The notes under the pieces: model-generated | What the model was told of the DNA's origin: nothing | What the model saw: the letters and a program-made list of their open reading frames with translations, nothing else | Databases searched by the model: none | Source of the DNA: Pseudoalteromonas rhizosphaerae | GTDB lineage: Bacteria; Pseudomonadota; Gammaproteobacteria; Enterobacterales; Alteromonadaceae | Assembly (NCBI RefSeq): GCF_902498845.1 | Contig: NZ_CABVLM010000014.1 | Coordinates: forward strand, 1-64,000 | Reading direction: 5' to 3' | DNA length: 64,000 nt | Translations under genes and position numbers: made by a program | Part shown: positions 1 to 8,481 of the stretch, piece after piece | How positions within the stretch are numbered: the stretch's first letter is position 1 | Layout of the letters: every line of letters begins with the position of its first letter

Positions 1-131
1 CTTAACAGCCGCATCGACAGACGAAGTAAACGAATTTGTTTATTGGTTTAGAATTGACCGTCAATTTATAAAAACGGTCAAAAAGAACTCTATTGCCTAT
101 TGACAGAGTTAAGGCTCATATGTGTTAGAAT
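1..131 (-). other. attC recombination site of the DUF4238 cassette (may be cut by the window edge)
   Basis: Read on the minus strand, the DUF4238 gene ends inside a TTCTAAC box (125-131) that fits the R'' core (RYYYAAC) of an integron attC site. A GTTAAG box at the far left (1-6) fits the start of the R' core. GGC/GCC segments next to these boxes can pair, and the interior contains a strong inverted repeat (GACCGTCAATTT with a related copy near 75). The site lies 3' of the gene, as expected for a cassette read away from attI. The R' box touches the window edge, so the outer end is uncertain. Confidence 0.5.
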
Positions 132-1108
132 ACTTTACTACCATCAACGACCTTGGGTTGAGTAGCTATTTCTGGATTCGTTTTTAACATATCAAAGGCT
201 AAAGAAAAATCACTATTCGCAGAGTATACAAAGCGAGTGGAATTTATCACCTGACTTGAGTTACTAAAATCCATGTGACTAGGGGAAACATTGAAAGGTG
301 TTTTATTTTTAAAACACTGAACCATAGTCTCCGCTTCAGATATATCCTGCTGCTTAGCAATACCTAACATTTTAGCTGCCTGATGGTTCATTACCGATTG
401 TTTAAGTTCTGTTGCTACATCGGAACAAAGAAAGCTAAGACAATATTGAGGCGATATTGGAAAATAAATTTCTATACCGTATAACCCAATCCCTAAATTT
501 CCTCGATGTTCCCTAGGAAAATGATTATGTTTAATAATCGGGTGATCTGATATATAAAAGCTACTATTAGGCGGTGCTTTTAATAAAGATAACTCCTTAT
601 CAATAAAGTTACCCACAAGCTCTGTTGGTAACGTATTTAACATACCTATGGAGGAACTTTTAACTTCTTCTTTCGACATATTAAAGAGGTTTTCAACTTG
701 AGTATTGGGATCCCCTCCCCAATCTTGAATTTTTTCCGAAAGAATTTCATTAAACTCTTCAAGAAACTCTCTAGTATTATTGGTTCTAAGTAATTGAACA
801 GAAGAAAATAAACAGAGTAACTTATGTTCAGACTCTGTTAGATTTTTAATTGTTCCTTCTGAAAGGATTTTGCTAATTATTGGTGCTGCATCGCCTTCAA
901 GACCAGATAGTTTTATTTCAGTATTATTCTCGTAACCTAGAATTTCATCTTCATAGAAATTATTTTCATGGGCGATGTTTTTAACACTAGAAGGAAAGGA
1001 CTTATTTGATTTTTTATCAAAGACAAAGATCCTTTTCTTATTACCTTGTGACCAATTTTTTAATAAAAATTGGGGGACGTAATGTTGTTTTTTTGGAACA
1101 TTGCCCAC
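125..1108 (-). CDS. DUF4238 domain protein, integron gene cassette
   Basis: A 327-residue protein whose N-terminus (KKQHYVPQFLLKNW at residues 6-19) is the signature of the DUF4238 family. The biochemical function of that family is not established. No signal peptide or membrane segment is visible, so it is probably cytoplasmic. The start is GTG at 1108, preceded by AAGGA about 7 nt upstream; that ribosome site lies just inside the cassette boundary at 1131. The stop codon overlaps the GTTAGAA core of its own attC. The gene reads away from intI, the normal cassette orientation. An 11-bp inverted repeat (GTTAGAATACT at 124-134 and its complement at 1121-1131) brackets the gene. It is AT-rich compared with neighbouring housekeeping genes, as expected of a mobile cassette. 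Confidence 0.75.
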   Translation of the reverse strand: MGNVPKKQHYVPQFLLKNWSQGNKKRIFVFDKKSNKSFPSSVKNIAHENNFYEDEILGYENNTEIKLSGLEGDAAPIISKILSEGTIKNLTESEHKLLCLFSSVQLLRTNNTREFLEEFNEILSEKIQDWGGDPNTQVENLFNMSKEEVKSSSIGMLNTLPTELVGNFIDKELSLLKAPPNSSFYISDHPIIKHNHFPREHRGNLGIGLYGIEIYFPISPQYCLSFLCSDVATELKQSVMNHQAAKMLGIAKQQDISEAETMVQCFKNKTPFNVSPSHMDFSNSSQVINSTRFVYSANSDFSLAFDMLKTNPEIATQPKVVDGSKVF

Positions 1109-1126
1109 GGAACCATCCTTAGTATT

Positions 1127-1271
1127 CTAACGCTTGTAGCAGTTGCCGGAGTAAGTTGGCTTGCGTTTTTGCGTGTTTTTGCAAAAACCAAGACAGCTTA
1201 CGTAGGTCAACTGACTACACTGGTTAAGTGGCGACTACGTACCTAGCTACATGCACTTTACGAAGCGTTAG
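1127..1271 (-). other. attC site of the cassette nearest attI
   Basis: The arms CTAACGCTT (1127-1135) and AAGCGTTAG (1263-1271) are perfect inverted complements. Inner GTAGC (1136-1140) and GCTAC (near 1246) extend the pairing, and further partial pairing is visible in the interior (TACGTAGGTCA against GACTACGTACC). Core boxes CTAAC/GTTAG at both ends, imperfect pairing and a length near 145 bp fit a long, VCR-like attC. It separates the DUF4238 cassette from an apparently geneless one. Confidence 0.7.
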
Positions 1272-1554
1272 CGTAGTGCCACTTGATCATTTAGACCGTA
1301 AGAATATACAACTTACCGCCATACTTAAATACCTTATTGGCACATTGAGAAATAAACGCCAAAGGCCAATACGACTAACTTTCTAAAGGCACACCACGAC
1401 GAAAATGCGGACGCGCCGAGGGCACTAATTTAACTAATGGCAACAGGAACGAAATAGAGAAATAAACGACGAGCGCTTTCCTTGCTGCCTGGATGCATGA
1501 TTTTATGCACCCACTTTAAATTTAAACATTAACTCTGACGGCAGAGCCATTTAA
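1272..1554 (-). other. Integron cassette body with no convincing gene
   Basis: About 280 bp between the attC at 1127-1271 and the putative attI. On the minus strand only very short ORFs are present, the longest starting at an ATG being about 22 codons (MHPGSKES...). There is no recognisable family. Geneless cassettes are known in chromosomal integrons; this could also be a degraded cassette or carry a promoter or small RNA. Confidence 0.45.
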
Positions 1555-1610
1555 CAGCTTATTGAACACCACTTTGGGGGATTATAACACCCCAAAACGG
1601 CGTATATTAC
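1545..1610 (-). other. Putative attI insertion site
   Basis: On the minus strand GCTGTTAAATGG (around 1548-1558) contains GTTAAAT, an exact match to the GTTRRRY core where IntI exchanges strands. It lies about 225 bp upstream of intI and borders the first cassette, which is where attI belongs. A second core-like box (GTTAATG, 1527-1533) lies close by, so the exact crossover point is uncertain. The limits given are approximate. Confidence 0.45.
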
Positions 1611-1714
1611 ATAGCTCAATAATTCCACTAAATAACTCAATTGTAAACATGTAATTACGTGCTATATAAAATAACTCTTGTGCAATTACACCAAAACGAC
1701 TTTTAATAATGTTA

Positions 1715-1744
1715 TTGGACAAAACACTAATAACTGTCTATACA
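1715..1744 (+). promoter_or_regulatory. intI promoter
   Basis: TTGGAC (1715-1720) as the -35 and TATACA (1739-1744) as the -10, with an 18-nt spacer, lie 36 nt upstream of the intI ATG. The -10 is inside the LexA box, so repressor binding would block polymerase. Confidence 0.6.
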
Positions 1745-1749
1745 TACAG
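1734..1749 (+). promoter_or_regulatory. LexA (SOS) box of intI
   Basis: CTGTCTATACATACAG matches the gammaproteobacterial LexA consensus CTGT-N8-ACAG exactly. It overlaps the -10 of the intI promoter. SOS control of integron integrases is established for Vibrio and mobile integrons; here it is read from the sequence. Confidence 0.85.
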
Positions 1750-1779
1750 TACCTTTTTATTGGAAATTGAATATTATTT

Positions 1780-2757
1780 ATGAAATCTCTTTTTCTAAAC
1801 ATGATTCAAGAGCATATGTATAGCAAGCGTTATGCTAAGAGCACCATTGAGGCTTATCTTTTTTGGATAGCTGCCTATATTCGCTTTAATAATATGCAAC
1901 ATCCAAGTTGTATGGGGGATACGGAAGTCGAATTATATTTAAACCATTTAGTAAACACCCAAAATGTTGCTCAAGGCACACAAGCTCAGGCGTTGAATGC
2001 GCTTAGCTTTCTATATAAAGAAATAATTAAGGACCCTCTGTCGTTATCATTAAATTTTGTAAAAAGTGAGCGTCCGAGAAAATTACCCGTTGTGCTTACG
2101 CAAACTGAAGTAACCGCACTATTTAAACACTGTATTACAAAGCACTATTTAGCTTGTGCGCTACTTTATGGCAGCGGTATGCGGCTAATGGAAGCACTAC
2201 GTTTACGGGTACAAGATATTGACTTTGATTATAGCTGTGTTCGAATTTGGGATGGAAAAGGAGGCAAAAACCGTATTGTAACACTCGCGATAGAGCTAAT
2301 TCCTCAATTGCGCGCACAAGTACAATTAGTAAATAGTTATTTACAGCTTGATCTTAAAAATCCTCTATACAGTGGCGTTTACATGCCCCACTTATTACGT
2401 AAAAAATACCCCAATCATAACAAGCAGCTGGGATGGCAATATTTATTTCCATCTTATAAGCTCAGTGTTGATCCTGAAAGTAAACAGTTGAGAAGGCATC
2501 ATATAGATGAAAAGCAAGTACAGCGCGCGGTTAAAAAAGCAGCTAAGGATGCCAACATTAATAAACACGTTACCCCACATACTTTACGCCATTCTTTCGC
2601 TACGCACTTACTCCAAAGTGGCGCTGATATTCGAACGGTTCAGGTACAATTAGGTCACACTGATGTGAGAACAACCCAAATTTACACGCATGTTTTGCAG
2701 CAAGGCGCCAATGGCGTAATTAGCCCATTTTCACGAATTGGGGCTAACATATGTTAG
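1780..2757 (+). CDS. intI: Integron integrase IntI (tyrosine recombinase)
   Basis: A 325-residue site-specific tyrosine recombinase that inserts and excises gene cassettes at attI and attC. An N-terminal SAM-like core-binding domain (about 1-100) is followed by the catalytic domain. The catalytic residues are visible: Arg in GSGMRLMEALRLR (about residue 135), HTLRH (about 267-271), LGHTDVRTTQIYTH with the His and the nucleophilic Tyr. The extra IntI-specific segment that distinguishes integron integrases from XerC/D is present (LLRKKYPNHNKQLGWQYLFP, about 206-225). Length is normal for the family. The cassettes lie on its 5' side, transcribed the opposite way, as in chromosomal integrons. The ATG follows only a weak GGAAA ribosome site. 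Expression is probably SOS-induced through the LexA box at 1734-1749. Confidence 0.95.
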   Translation: MKSLFLNMIQEHMYSKRYAKSTIEAYLFWIAAYIRFNNMQHPSCMGDTEVELYLNHLVNTQNVAQGTQAQALNALSFLYKEIIKDPLSLSLNFVKSERPRKLPVVLTQTEVTALFKHCITKHYLACALLYGSGMRLMEALRLRVQDIDFDYSCVRIWDGKGGKNRIVTLAIELIPQLRAQVQLVNSYLQLDLKNPLYSGVYMPHLLRKKYPNHNKQLGWQYLFPSYKLSVDPESKQLRRHHIDEKQVQRAVKKAAKDANINKHVTPHTLRHSFATHLLQSGADIRTVQVQLGHTDVRTTQIYTHVLQQGANGVISPFSRIGANIC

Positions 2758-2763
2758 CCCCAA
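2738..2763. terminator. 26-bp perfect palindrome over the intI stop codon
   Basis: TTGGGGCTAACAT (2738-2750) is followed directly by its complement (2751-2763), and the intI TAG lies within the second arm. The position between convergent intI and the GH13 gene suggests a shared transcription stop. There is no clear T-run on either side, so it may instead be an mRNA 3'-end hairpin. Confidence 0.45.
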
Positions 2764-2777
2764 CGGATGAATTTTAT

Positions 2778-4490
2778 TTACAGTGTGTTATTCAGTAACA
2801 ACAAACCATAAGCTGCGAGTTGCTCGTCATTGAGGTCGTGTTGCCAGCTAGGCGTTAACCCCTGACGTTTTATACCGCTGATGCTTTGCGGGTTAGCGGT
2901 TAAATTAAGTATAAACATCGATTTACTGCCGTTTAACTCGCGGGTTATTTCAACCAGGCCGTTGTTGTGTTGAGTTAACGCATAACTGCCTTTAATGCCG
3001 AGCTCTGGGCGCTGTTTTTTCTGCGAAATTAAGTGCTGATATAAACGCCAAAGTGAATCAGAGTCTGCTTGTTGCGTTTTTACATTGCGATCGCCTGCGC
3101 TAAGCTGCTCGGCTAAAAATTCAGGCCACCAGCTGGTAAAGTCTTTACCAAATAATTCACTTTGTTCAACCCAGCTCGTTTTAGCTTTGGTAAAACCGGC
3201 TTGACTGCTGTTGTCCCATTGCATAGGCGCACGTTTATACACATCGTGACCTGTGCCACCTTGTGTTAAGCCTATCTCTTCACCGTAATAAATATACGGC
3301 GTGCCAGGAGAGCTAAATAACATGGCGGCGGCAAGTTTTGCTTTATCGTCGTGCTCTGCAAGTTGATAAGCGATACGTTCTTGGTCGTGATTAGTTAAAA
3401 ACGGTGCAAAAAAATCAAGCGGTGCATTTGAATCAATACGCTGTTGTAAATTTTGTTTGAGCACATTGGCATCAACTGTATTCACTTGTTGATTAGATTG
3501 CATAGTGCCAAATTGCGCTTCACCACTGGCATTGGGTTTTAATAAGCCCAGTATTTTATAGCCCACTTCAAAATCAAAGCCCTGATCAAGCCCTTTACCT
3601 TCGCCGTAGTATTTTGCCGCCACAGGAATATCTGCCCAGGCTTCACCCACCAAATATGCCTCAGGGTTTACACTTTTTACATACTGATTAAAGTGCTGCC
3701 AGTAAGCTATGGTTTCGTCTGTGTCGGCCTGTGTATTGCCGCCGCTTTCCATGGCAAAGCGTACAGCGTCTAACCTAAACCCTGCAACGCCTTTATCAAG
3801 CCAAAACTTGGCCATTTTTTCCATTTCGGCAATAACATCAGGGTGGCGTAAATTTAAATCAGGTTGGCTTGCTCCAAACGCACCATAGTAATACTGCTGA
3901 CGTGTTTCATTCCAATGCCATACTGCGTCGGGTTGGTCGTTATTACTCCATGCGTGGCCCCAACCGCTACCGGCTTTTGGCATATCGTCGCGCCAAATAA
4001 AGTAATCAGCATAAGGGGCTTGTTGTTTTGCTGAACGCTGAAACCATTCATGGTTACTTGATATATGGTTTATAACTAAATCAAGTATGACTTTCATGCC
4101 TTTATCATCAGCGGCTTTTATAAAGGCTTCAAACTCGGCCATGCTGCCGTAGTCGTTTTCTACTTGGTAAAATTCAGTAAAATCATAGCCATGATACGAC
4201 GGTGCTTCAAACATGGGGGTTAACCACAGTGCATTTACGCCGAGCTCTTGTAAATACGGGAGCTTTTGGGTCATACCGTTAAAGTCGCCATGACCATCAG
4301 CATCGCTATCGTAAAAACTGCGTGGCCAAATTTGATAAAATATCGCATTTTGCCACCAAGGCGTTGCGTGTTGCTCAGTGTTTAATTGCGATCTGGCGAT
4401 ATTGTTAGTGTTGGTATTTAATGATGGTGCGCTTTGGCAGCCTGTTAGCATGATTGCTAATGCTAATGCGCTCAAGGTAAATGTTTTCAT
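2778..4490 (-). CDS. Alpha-amylase family GH13 lipoprotein
   Basis: A 570-residue glycoside hydrolase predicted to cleave alpha-glucan bonds in starch or maltodextrins at the cell envelope. A lipoprotein signal ends in LTGC (Cys18). The (beta/alpha)8 GH13 domain follows from about residue 45. Region I is DLVINH (137-142), the nucleophile is Asp241 (GFRLDAV), the acid/base is Glu283 (VGEAW) and the third carboxylate is Asp369 (TNHDQ). The ATG is preceded by GAGG at good spacing. It is the last gene of a leftward run starting with the GH13 gene at 10363, separated from the glucoamylase by 86 nt that hold a strong hairpin. The exact subfamily and product cannot be read from the sequence; alpha-amylase or alpha-glucosidase activity are both possible. 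Confidence 0.85.
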   Translation of the reverse strand: MKTFTLSALALAIMLTGCQSAPSLNTNTNNIARSQLNTEQHATPWWQNAIFYQIWPRSFYDSDADGHGDFNGMTQKLPYLQELGVNALWLTPMFEAPSYHGYDFTEFYQVENDYGSMAEFEAFIKAADDKGMKVILDLVINHISSNHEWFQRSAKQQAPYADYFIWRDDMPKAGSGWGHAWSNNDQPDAVWHWNETRQQYYYGAFGASQPDLNLRHPDVIAEMEKMAKFWLDKGVAGFRLDAVRFAMESGGNTQADTDETIAYWQHFNQYVKSVNPEAYLVGEAWADIPVAAKYYGEGKGLDQGFDFEVGYKILGLLKPNASGEAQFGTMQSNQQVNTVDANVLKQNLQQRIDSNAPLDFFAPFLTNHDQERIAYQLAEHDDKAKLAAAMLFSSPGTPYIYYGEEIGLTQGGTGHDVYKRAPMQWDNSSQAGFTKAKTSWVEQSELFGKDFTSWWPEFLAEQLSAGDRNVKTQQADSDSLWRLYQHLISQKKQRPELGIKGSYALTQHNNGLVEITRELNGSKSMFILNLTANPQSISGIKRQGLTPSWQHDLNDEQLAAYGLLLLNNTL

Positions 4491-4516
4491 TTCAGCCTCG
4501 TTATTATTGTAATAAA

Positions 4517-4548
4517 TAACATAGCCGTATTTTACTACGGCTATGTTA
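4517..4548. terminator. 13-bp-stem hairpin between glucoamylase and GH13 genes
   Basis: TAACATAGCCGTA (4517-4529) pairs perfectly with TACGGCTATGTTA (4536-4548) around a 6-nt loop. On the minus strand it is followed by an AT-rich stretch but not a strict T-run. It may end or attenuate transcription from the glucoamylase, or stabilise the upstream mRNA. Confidence 0.45.
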
Positions 4549-4576
4549 ATTAACCTGAACTGCGGATAGTTTGCGG

Positions 4577-6982
4577 TTATTTTAGTGCTTTAGTTACCAC
4601 TGGGTAATGATCCCATACTTGCTTGTCACTTAATGAGCGCACTAGCTTCACGTATTCAGCATGCGTCCACGCCAGTGGTGTGGCCGAGTTTGTACCCTCG
4701 CCTAACGTGTATCCTGCTTTATTTACGCCTACGCCATCCCATACTTGTTCTGGTAGCATCATGCCTTCGTTAGCAAATTGCTCTAGCCCTTTTACATAGC
4801 TATTTTTAATAGCCTGCTGTTTTGTTGCATCTAAGGTATTATTAGCATTTGCGGCGGCAATTTCATAATGGCCCCGTTCACCGGTAAAAAATGGCCAAAC
4901 TCGCCCACGTTGCCCTGGGCTATTTTTTCCACCTTGCGCATAGTTAGCGCCAGTTACTTCGTCTTCACCGTACCCGTCGTTACCATAGCGGCGGTATCCT
5001 GCAAATGTGCCGCTGCCATCAGTAAACTCAAAGCTGTATTTAACTTGTAGGTTATCTGTTAGGGTTTCGTCATCATATTCTGGGAGTGTTTTTACTATGC
5101 TAGGCGCTAGCGCATCACGTACACCATAGCGAACGAGCTCTAAAAACCCACCATCAAGTATTTGCTTTTTATTAAACCCGTCACGGCCATTATTAGCGTT
5201 AATTTTGGTATTTGAGTTAGCGTCTTTGTCTTGGCCAATACGTATAAAATATTCGCCGTCTGATGCGCTTGATTCTAAATTACCTGCGGTGGTAAACATC
5301 ATACTTTCTATATCGGCGTTGTAACTTTTTGCTGTTGCAAGGTAGCGTTTAGCATTCACCTCATCACCTGCCATTTTTGCAATATCAGCGGCGGTAATTA
5401 AACCGGCAATAACAGCAGCGGTGGTTGATGGTGAATACCCTGCTTGCTCTTCCCAACGCTCTTGTTGAGTCGCAGGTGGGGTTATTTGCATGTCGTTCCA
5501 TAGGATTTTAGCGCGCCCACCGTCTACCAAAAAGTCAGCGGCCGGTTTTAACATGCGGGTATACCAATCAGTTAGCTCAGCATCACTTAACACATCTGCC
5601 TGATGAAGCTTCCACGCTAGCATAATAGGCATAGCGGTTTGGTCTAGCTGTACGCCTACCCATTCAAGTTCGCCATCTACGTGCGTTTTTTGTAAAAACC
5701 ACCCTGTGTCGCCGTTGTTGCCCGGGGTTTTGCTGTTTACTTGTACTTTTTCAAGGTATTCAAATGCGGTTTTAGCTGTTGCAGTATCGCCCATGGCCAT
5801 AAATGCCATGGCAACTTGATAAAAGTCGCGCACCCATACCGCTTTGTAACCGGTAGAGCCGGTTTTCGCCGATACGGTTTCACCCCATGGGTTAGATAAA
5901 GAGGCAATAAGTGCCCCAGCATGAGTTTTGTCTTCTTGCGCTTTTAACACCATAGCACTGGTATAAAGTAATTTGCCGTTATCAGCGGTTTGTTCGCTCA
6001 TGGTATTAAGTGGTGCAAGGCTTTGCAGGTAGTCTTGCCAACCAAGCGCTTCGCCTTTACCGTTGTAATTATCAAGCACAGCTTGGTAACCTTTGGCTAG
6101 CGTAGCTTGCCCTTGTTTAAAGCTTGATTGCTGGTTGTTACCAAAGCTTAGGGTTAAATCGAACTGGCTGTTTTCACCAATTTCACCCAGCTCTGCAAGT
6201 AGGCTAACATTACCCGATTGTTCACCGGTATTTTTATAAACGCGGGTAAGCTGCTGAGTTGTTTTAAGCTGGCTTAAACCATCACTCACACCTGTAAAAC
6301 CAACACTTGTTTGTTTAAATGGCTGTGCACCTTGCAATGACAAGTAATTCTCGCCCTGCCACGCTACCAACCCTTGCTCGGTGGTTTTTGCAAAGTCATC
6401 TAAGCCGTTGTTGTTTATATACGGGTTAACCGTTACATAAGCTTTTACACCGTCGAGCTGGGTATTAAAAATACTGCGTACAAATAAGCTTTGCCCGTCT
6501 GGATCGGTAAATATATGTTTTTCTAGGCTAAAGCGACCTTGTTTGTCTTTGCTTACTACTTTGTATGCTAATGATAACGGGCGGCCTTTATCGTCTTTGT
6601 ATAAGTAGTCAATAGTAACGTCTAAATCATCAGCTTCGGTGACTGTAAAATCTTTTCCTACTACAACAAATTGCATGTCTTTAATTTGCGCTTGATGAAT
6701 AAGCCCGAACATGGTTTCGGTGATCATCCCTTTAGCAATCGAAAACCATACTTTTGACACTTTACCTGTAGGTGCTTCGTTACTGTAATGGCCATTTTGG
6801 TATTGCTCAAAAGACGTGCCTATCCCGGTTTTGCCTGCGTATGCCCAAAATGGGGCTTCGCCTGGTGCGCCTGGCGCACTCACTGATGTTTGCGCTACTG
6901 CACTGGTTTGCGTATTTTGCACGCCACAACCTACAAGGCCTGCGGCCAATATTGTCGCGGTAATTAGGTTATATTTTTTCAT
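4577..6982 (-). CDS. Glucan 1,4-alpha-glucosidase (glucoamylase), GH15 lipoprotein
   Basis: An 801-residue exo-acting enzyme releasing glucose from the non-reducing ends of starch or maltodextrins. The N-terminal lipobox ends LVGC (Cys19). An all-beta N-terminal domain of bacterial glucoamylases starts near residue 41 (PGEAPFWAYAGKTGIGTSF). The alpha/alpha barrel runs from about 330, with WVRDFYQVAMAF (383-394) and the catalytic pair: Glu511/Glu512 in RWEEQAGYSPST and Glu776 in PLAWTHAEYVKL. Domain order and length match bacterial GH15 enzymes. The start has AAGGG upstream. It sits 14 nt after the MFS transporter gene, implying co-transcription. With the neighbouring GH13 lipoproteins it would finish extracellular or periplasmic glucan breakdown to glucose. 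Confidence 0.9.
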   Translation of the reverse strand: MKKYNLITATILAAGLVGCGVQNTQTSAVAQTSVSAPGAPGEAPFWAYAGKTGIGTSFEQYQNGHYSNEAPTGKVSKVWFSIAKGMITETMFGLIHQAQIKDMQFVVVGKDFTVTEADDLDVTIDYLYKDDKGRPLSLAYKVVSKDKQGRFSLEKHIFTDPDGQSLFVRSIFNTQLDGVKAYVTVNPYINNNGLDDFAKTTEQGLVAWQGENYLSLQGAQPFKQTSVGFTGVSDGLSQLKTTQQLTRVYKNTGEQSGNVSLLAELGEIGENSQFDLTLSFGNNQQSSFKQGQATLAKGYQAVLDNYNGKGEALGWQDYLQSLAPLNTMSEQTADNGKLLYTSAMVLKAQEDKTHAGALIASLSNPWGETVSAKTGSTGYKAVWVRDFYQVAMAFMAMGDTATAKTAFEYLEKVQVNSKTPGNNGDTGWFLQKTHVDGELEWVGVQLDQTAMPIMLAWKLHQADVLSDAELTDWYTRMLKPAADFLVDGGRAKILWNDMQITPPATQQERWEEQAGYSPSTTAAVIAGLITAADIAKMAGDEVNAKRYLATAKSYNADIESMMFTTAGNLESSASDGEYFIRIGQDKDANSNTKINANNGRDGFNKKQILDGGFLELVRYGVRDALAPSIVKTLPEYDDETLTDNLQVKYSFEFTDGSGTFAGYRRYGNDGYGEDEVTGANYAQGGKNSPGQRGRVWPFFTGERGHYEIAAANANNTLDATKQQAIKNSYVKGLEQFANEGMMLPEQVWDGVGVNKAGYTLGEGTNSATPLAWTHAEYVKLVRSLSDKQVWDHYPVVTKALK

Positions 6983-6996
6983 TTTAGACCCTTAAA

Positions 6997-8481
6997 TTAA
7001 GACTGTTTAACACGCAGTACGGCAACCGCTGCAAGTACAAAAGACACAGCACCTAGCATCAATGCGTAAATAGGTTGATTTTGGAAAAAGTGACGAAGTA
7101 TCAGGCCAAGTACACTGGCGGCTAATAATTGTGGGATCACAATAAAAAAGTTAAATATTCCCATATACACACCCATTTTATGACTCGGTACTGAGGTACT
7201 TAACATGGCGTAAGGCAATGACAAAATAGACGCCCACGCAAAACCAATACCTATCATTGGCCAAATAAGTAAGCTCGGATCTTGTATAAACATAAAGCTC
7301 GCCAAACCTAACGCACCTAAAATAAGGTTAAGTGCATGTGCTAGTTTTAAACCAACACGCTTAACGATGATCGGGATACATAAAGCCGCCAATGCAGCAA
7401 AACCGTTGTAAGCCGCAAATAAAATACCCACCCAGTCTGCACCGTTGTTATACGCCGCTGAACTTGTGTCGCTGCTACCATAATGAAAACTGGTTACCGC
7501 TGAGGTGGTGTAAATCCACATGGCAAATAATGCAAACCAGCTAAAAAACTGTACCCAAGCAAGTTGTTTCATCGCCTCTGGCATGGTGAATACATCGTTA
7601 ACGACTTGGTAAAAGCCACCGCTGGTGTGGTTTTTTGCCTGTAGTGCGGCTGCAATAAATTGAATAACGCCAAAACTCACTAAGCCAGCTGCCAATAGGT
7701 ACAGCTCTTTTTCTAGGTTTAATCCCATGACTAAACCAAGCACAGCAAGGCCTAACACAGTAAATACACTGCCGCCTTTACTAAAGTTAATTTGTGCAGA
7801 TACAGCCTGTTCAGCCGCAGTTTGCTCTTGTTGATTAAATGCGGCCAATTCTTCAGGTGAATATTCTTTGGTGGTTATAATTGTCCAGCCCACTGCGACC
7901 AGCAATACAACTGCACCAAAGTAAAATGAGTACTTTACTGAATCAGGAATTTGCCCTGCAGCGGCGGTGTTAGCAATATCAAACCAGTTCGTCATCATCC
8001 AAGGGAGTGCAGAAGCAACCACGGCGCCTACGCCTATAAAAAAGCTTTGCATTGCATAGCCAGTAGCACGCTGTTTGTTTGGTAGGTTATCGCCTACAAG
8101 AGCGCGAAATGGTTCCATAGTGACGTTAATCGATGCATCCATTATCCATAACATGCCCGCTGCAATCCAAAGTGTTGGTGAGTTTGGCATAATAAATAAC
8201 GATAATGTGGTTAAAATAGCGCCGTATAAAAAAAACGGACGACGGCGGCCTAATTTGCCCCAGGTTTTATCGCTCCAGTAACCAATAATTGGCTGTACAA
8301 TTAACCCTGTGAGTGGTGCTGCTACCCACAAAATAGGAATGTCATCTACATTAGCCCCAAGGGTTTGAAATATTCGGCTTACATTACCGTTTTGCAGTGC
8401 AAAGCCAAATTGAATGCCTAAAAAGCCAAAGCACATGTTCCATATTTGCCAAAAACTTAAATCTGGTTTGTTATTTTTCAT
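6997..8481 (-). CDS. MFS sugar/cation symporter, probable maltose or maltodextrin uptake
   Basis: A 494-residue inner-membrane transporter with about 12 hydrophobic segments. The loop between segments 2 and 3 (DKTWGKLGRRRPFFLYG, about 71-87) carries the GRRRPF signature of the SLC45/GPH-like sucrose and maltose transporters. The gene lies inside the glucan operon between a GH13 amylase (its start overlaps the amylase end by 11 nt) and the glucoamylase. That fits import of the maltose, glucose or short maltodextrins they release. A GGAG ribosome site precedes the ATG. The substrate is inferred from context; the family itself is clear. Confidence 0.85.
   Translation of the reverse strand: MKNNKPDLSFWQIWNMCFGFLGIQFGFALQNGNVSRIFQTLGANVDDIPILWVAAPLTGLIVQPIIGYWSDKTWGKLGRRRPFFLYGAILTTLSLFIMPNSPTLWIAAGMLWIMDASINVTMEPFRALVGDNLPNKQRATGYAMQSFFIGVGAVVASALPWMMTNWFDIANTAAAGQIPDSVKYSFYFGAVVLLVAVGWTIITTKEYSPEELAAFNQQEQTAAEQAVSAQINFSKGGSVFTVLGLAVLGLVMGLNLEKELYLLAAGLVSFGVIQFIAAALQAKNHTSGGFYQVVNDVFTMPEAMKQLAWVQFFSWFALFAMWIYTTSAVTSFHYGSSDTSSAAYNNGADWVGILFAAYNGFAALAALCIPIIVKRVGLKLAHALNLILGALGLASFMFIQDPSLLIWPMIGIGFAWASILSLPYAMLSTSVPSHKMGVYMGIFNFFIVIPQLLAASVLGLILRHFFQNQPIYALMLGAVSFVLAAVAVLRVKQS

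Noticed and set aside
2738..2763. Extra attC site after intI
   Set aside because: Has CTAAC/GTTAG but no arms, spacer or length of an attC; more likely a terminator.
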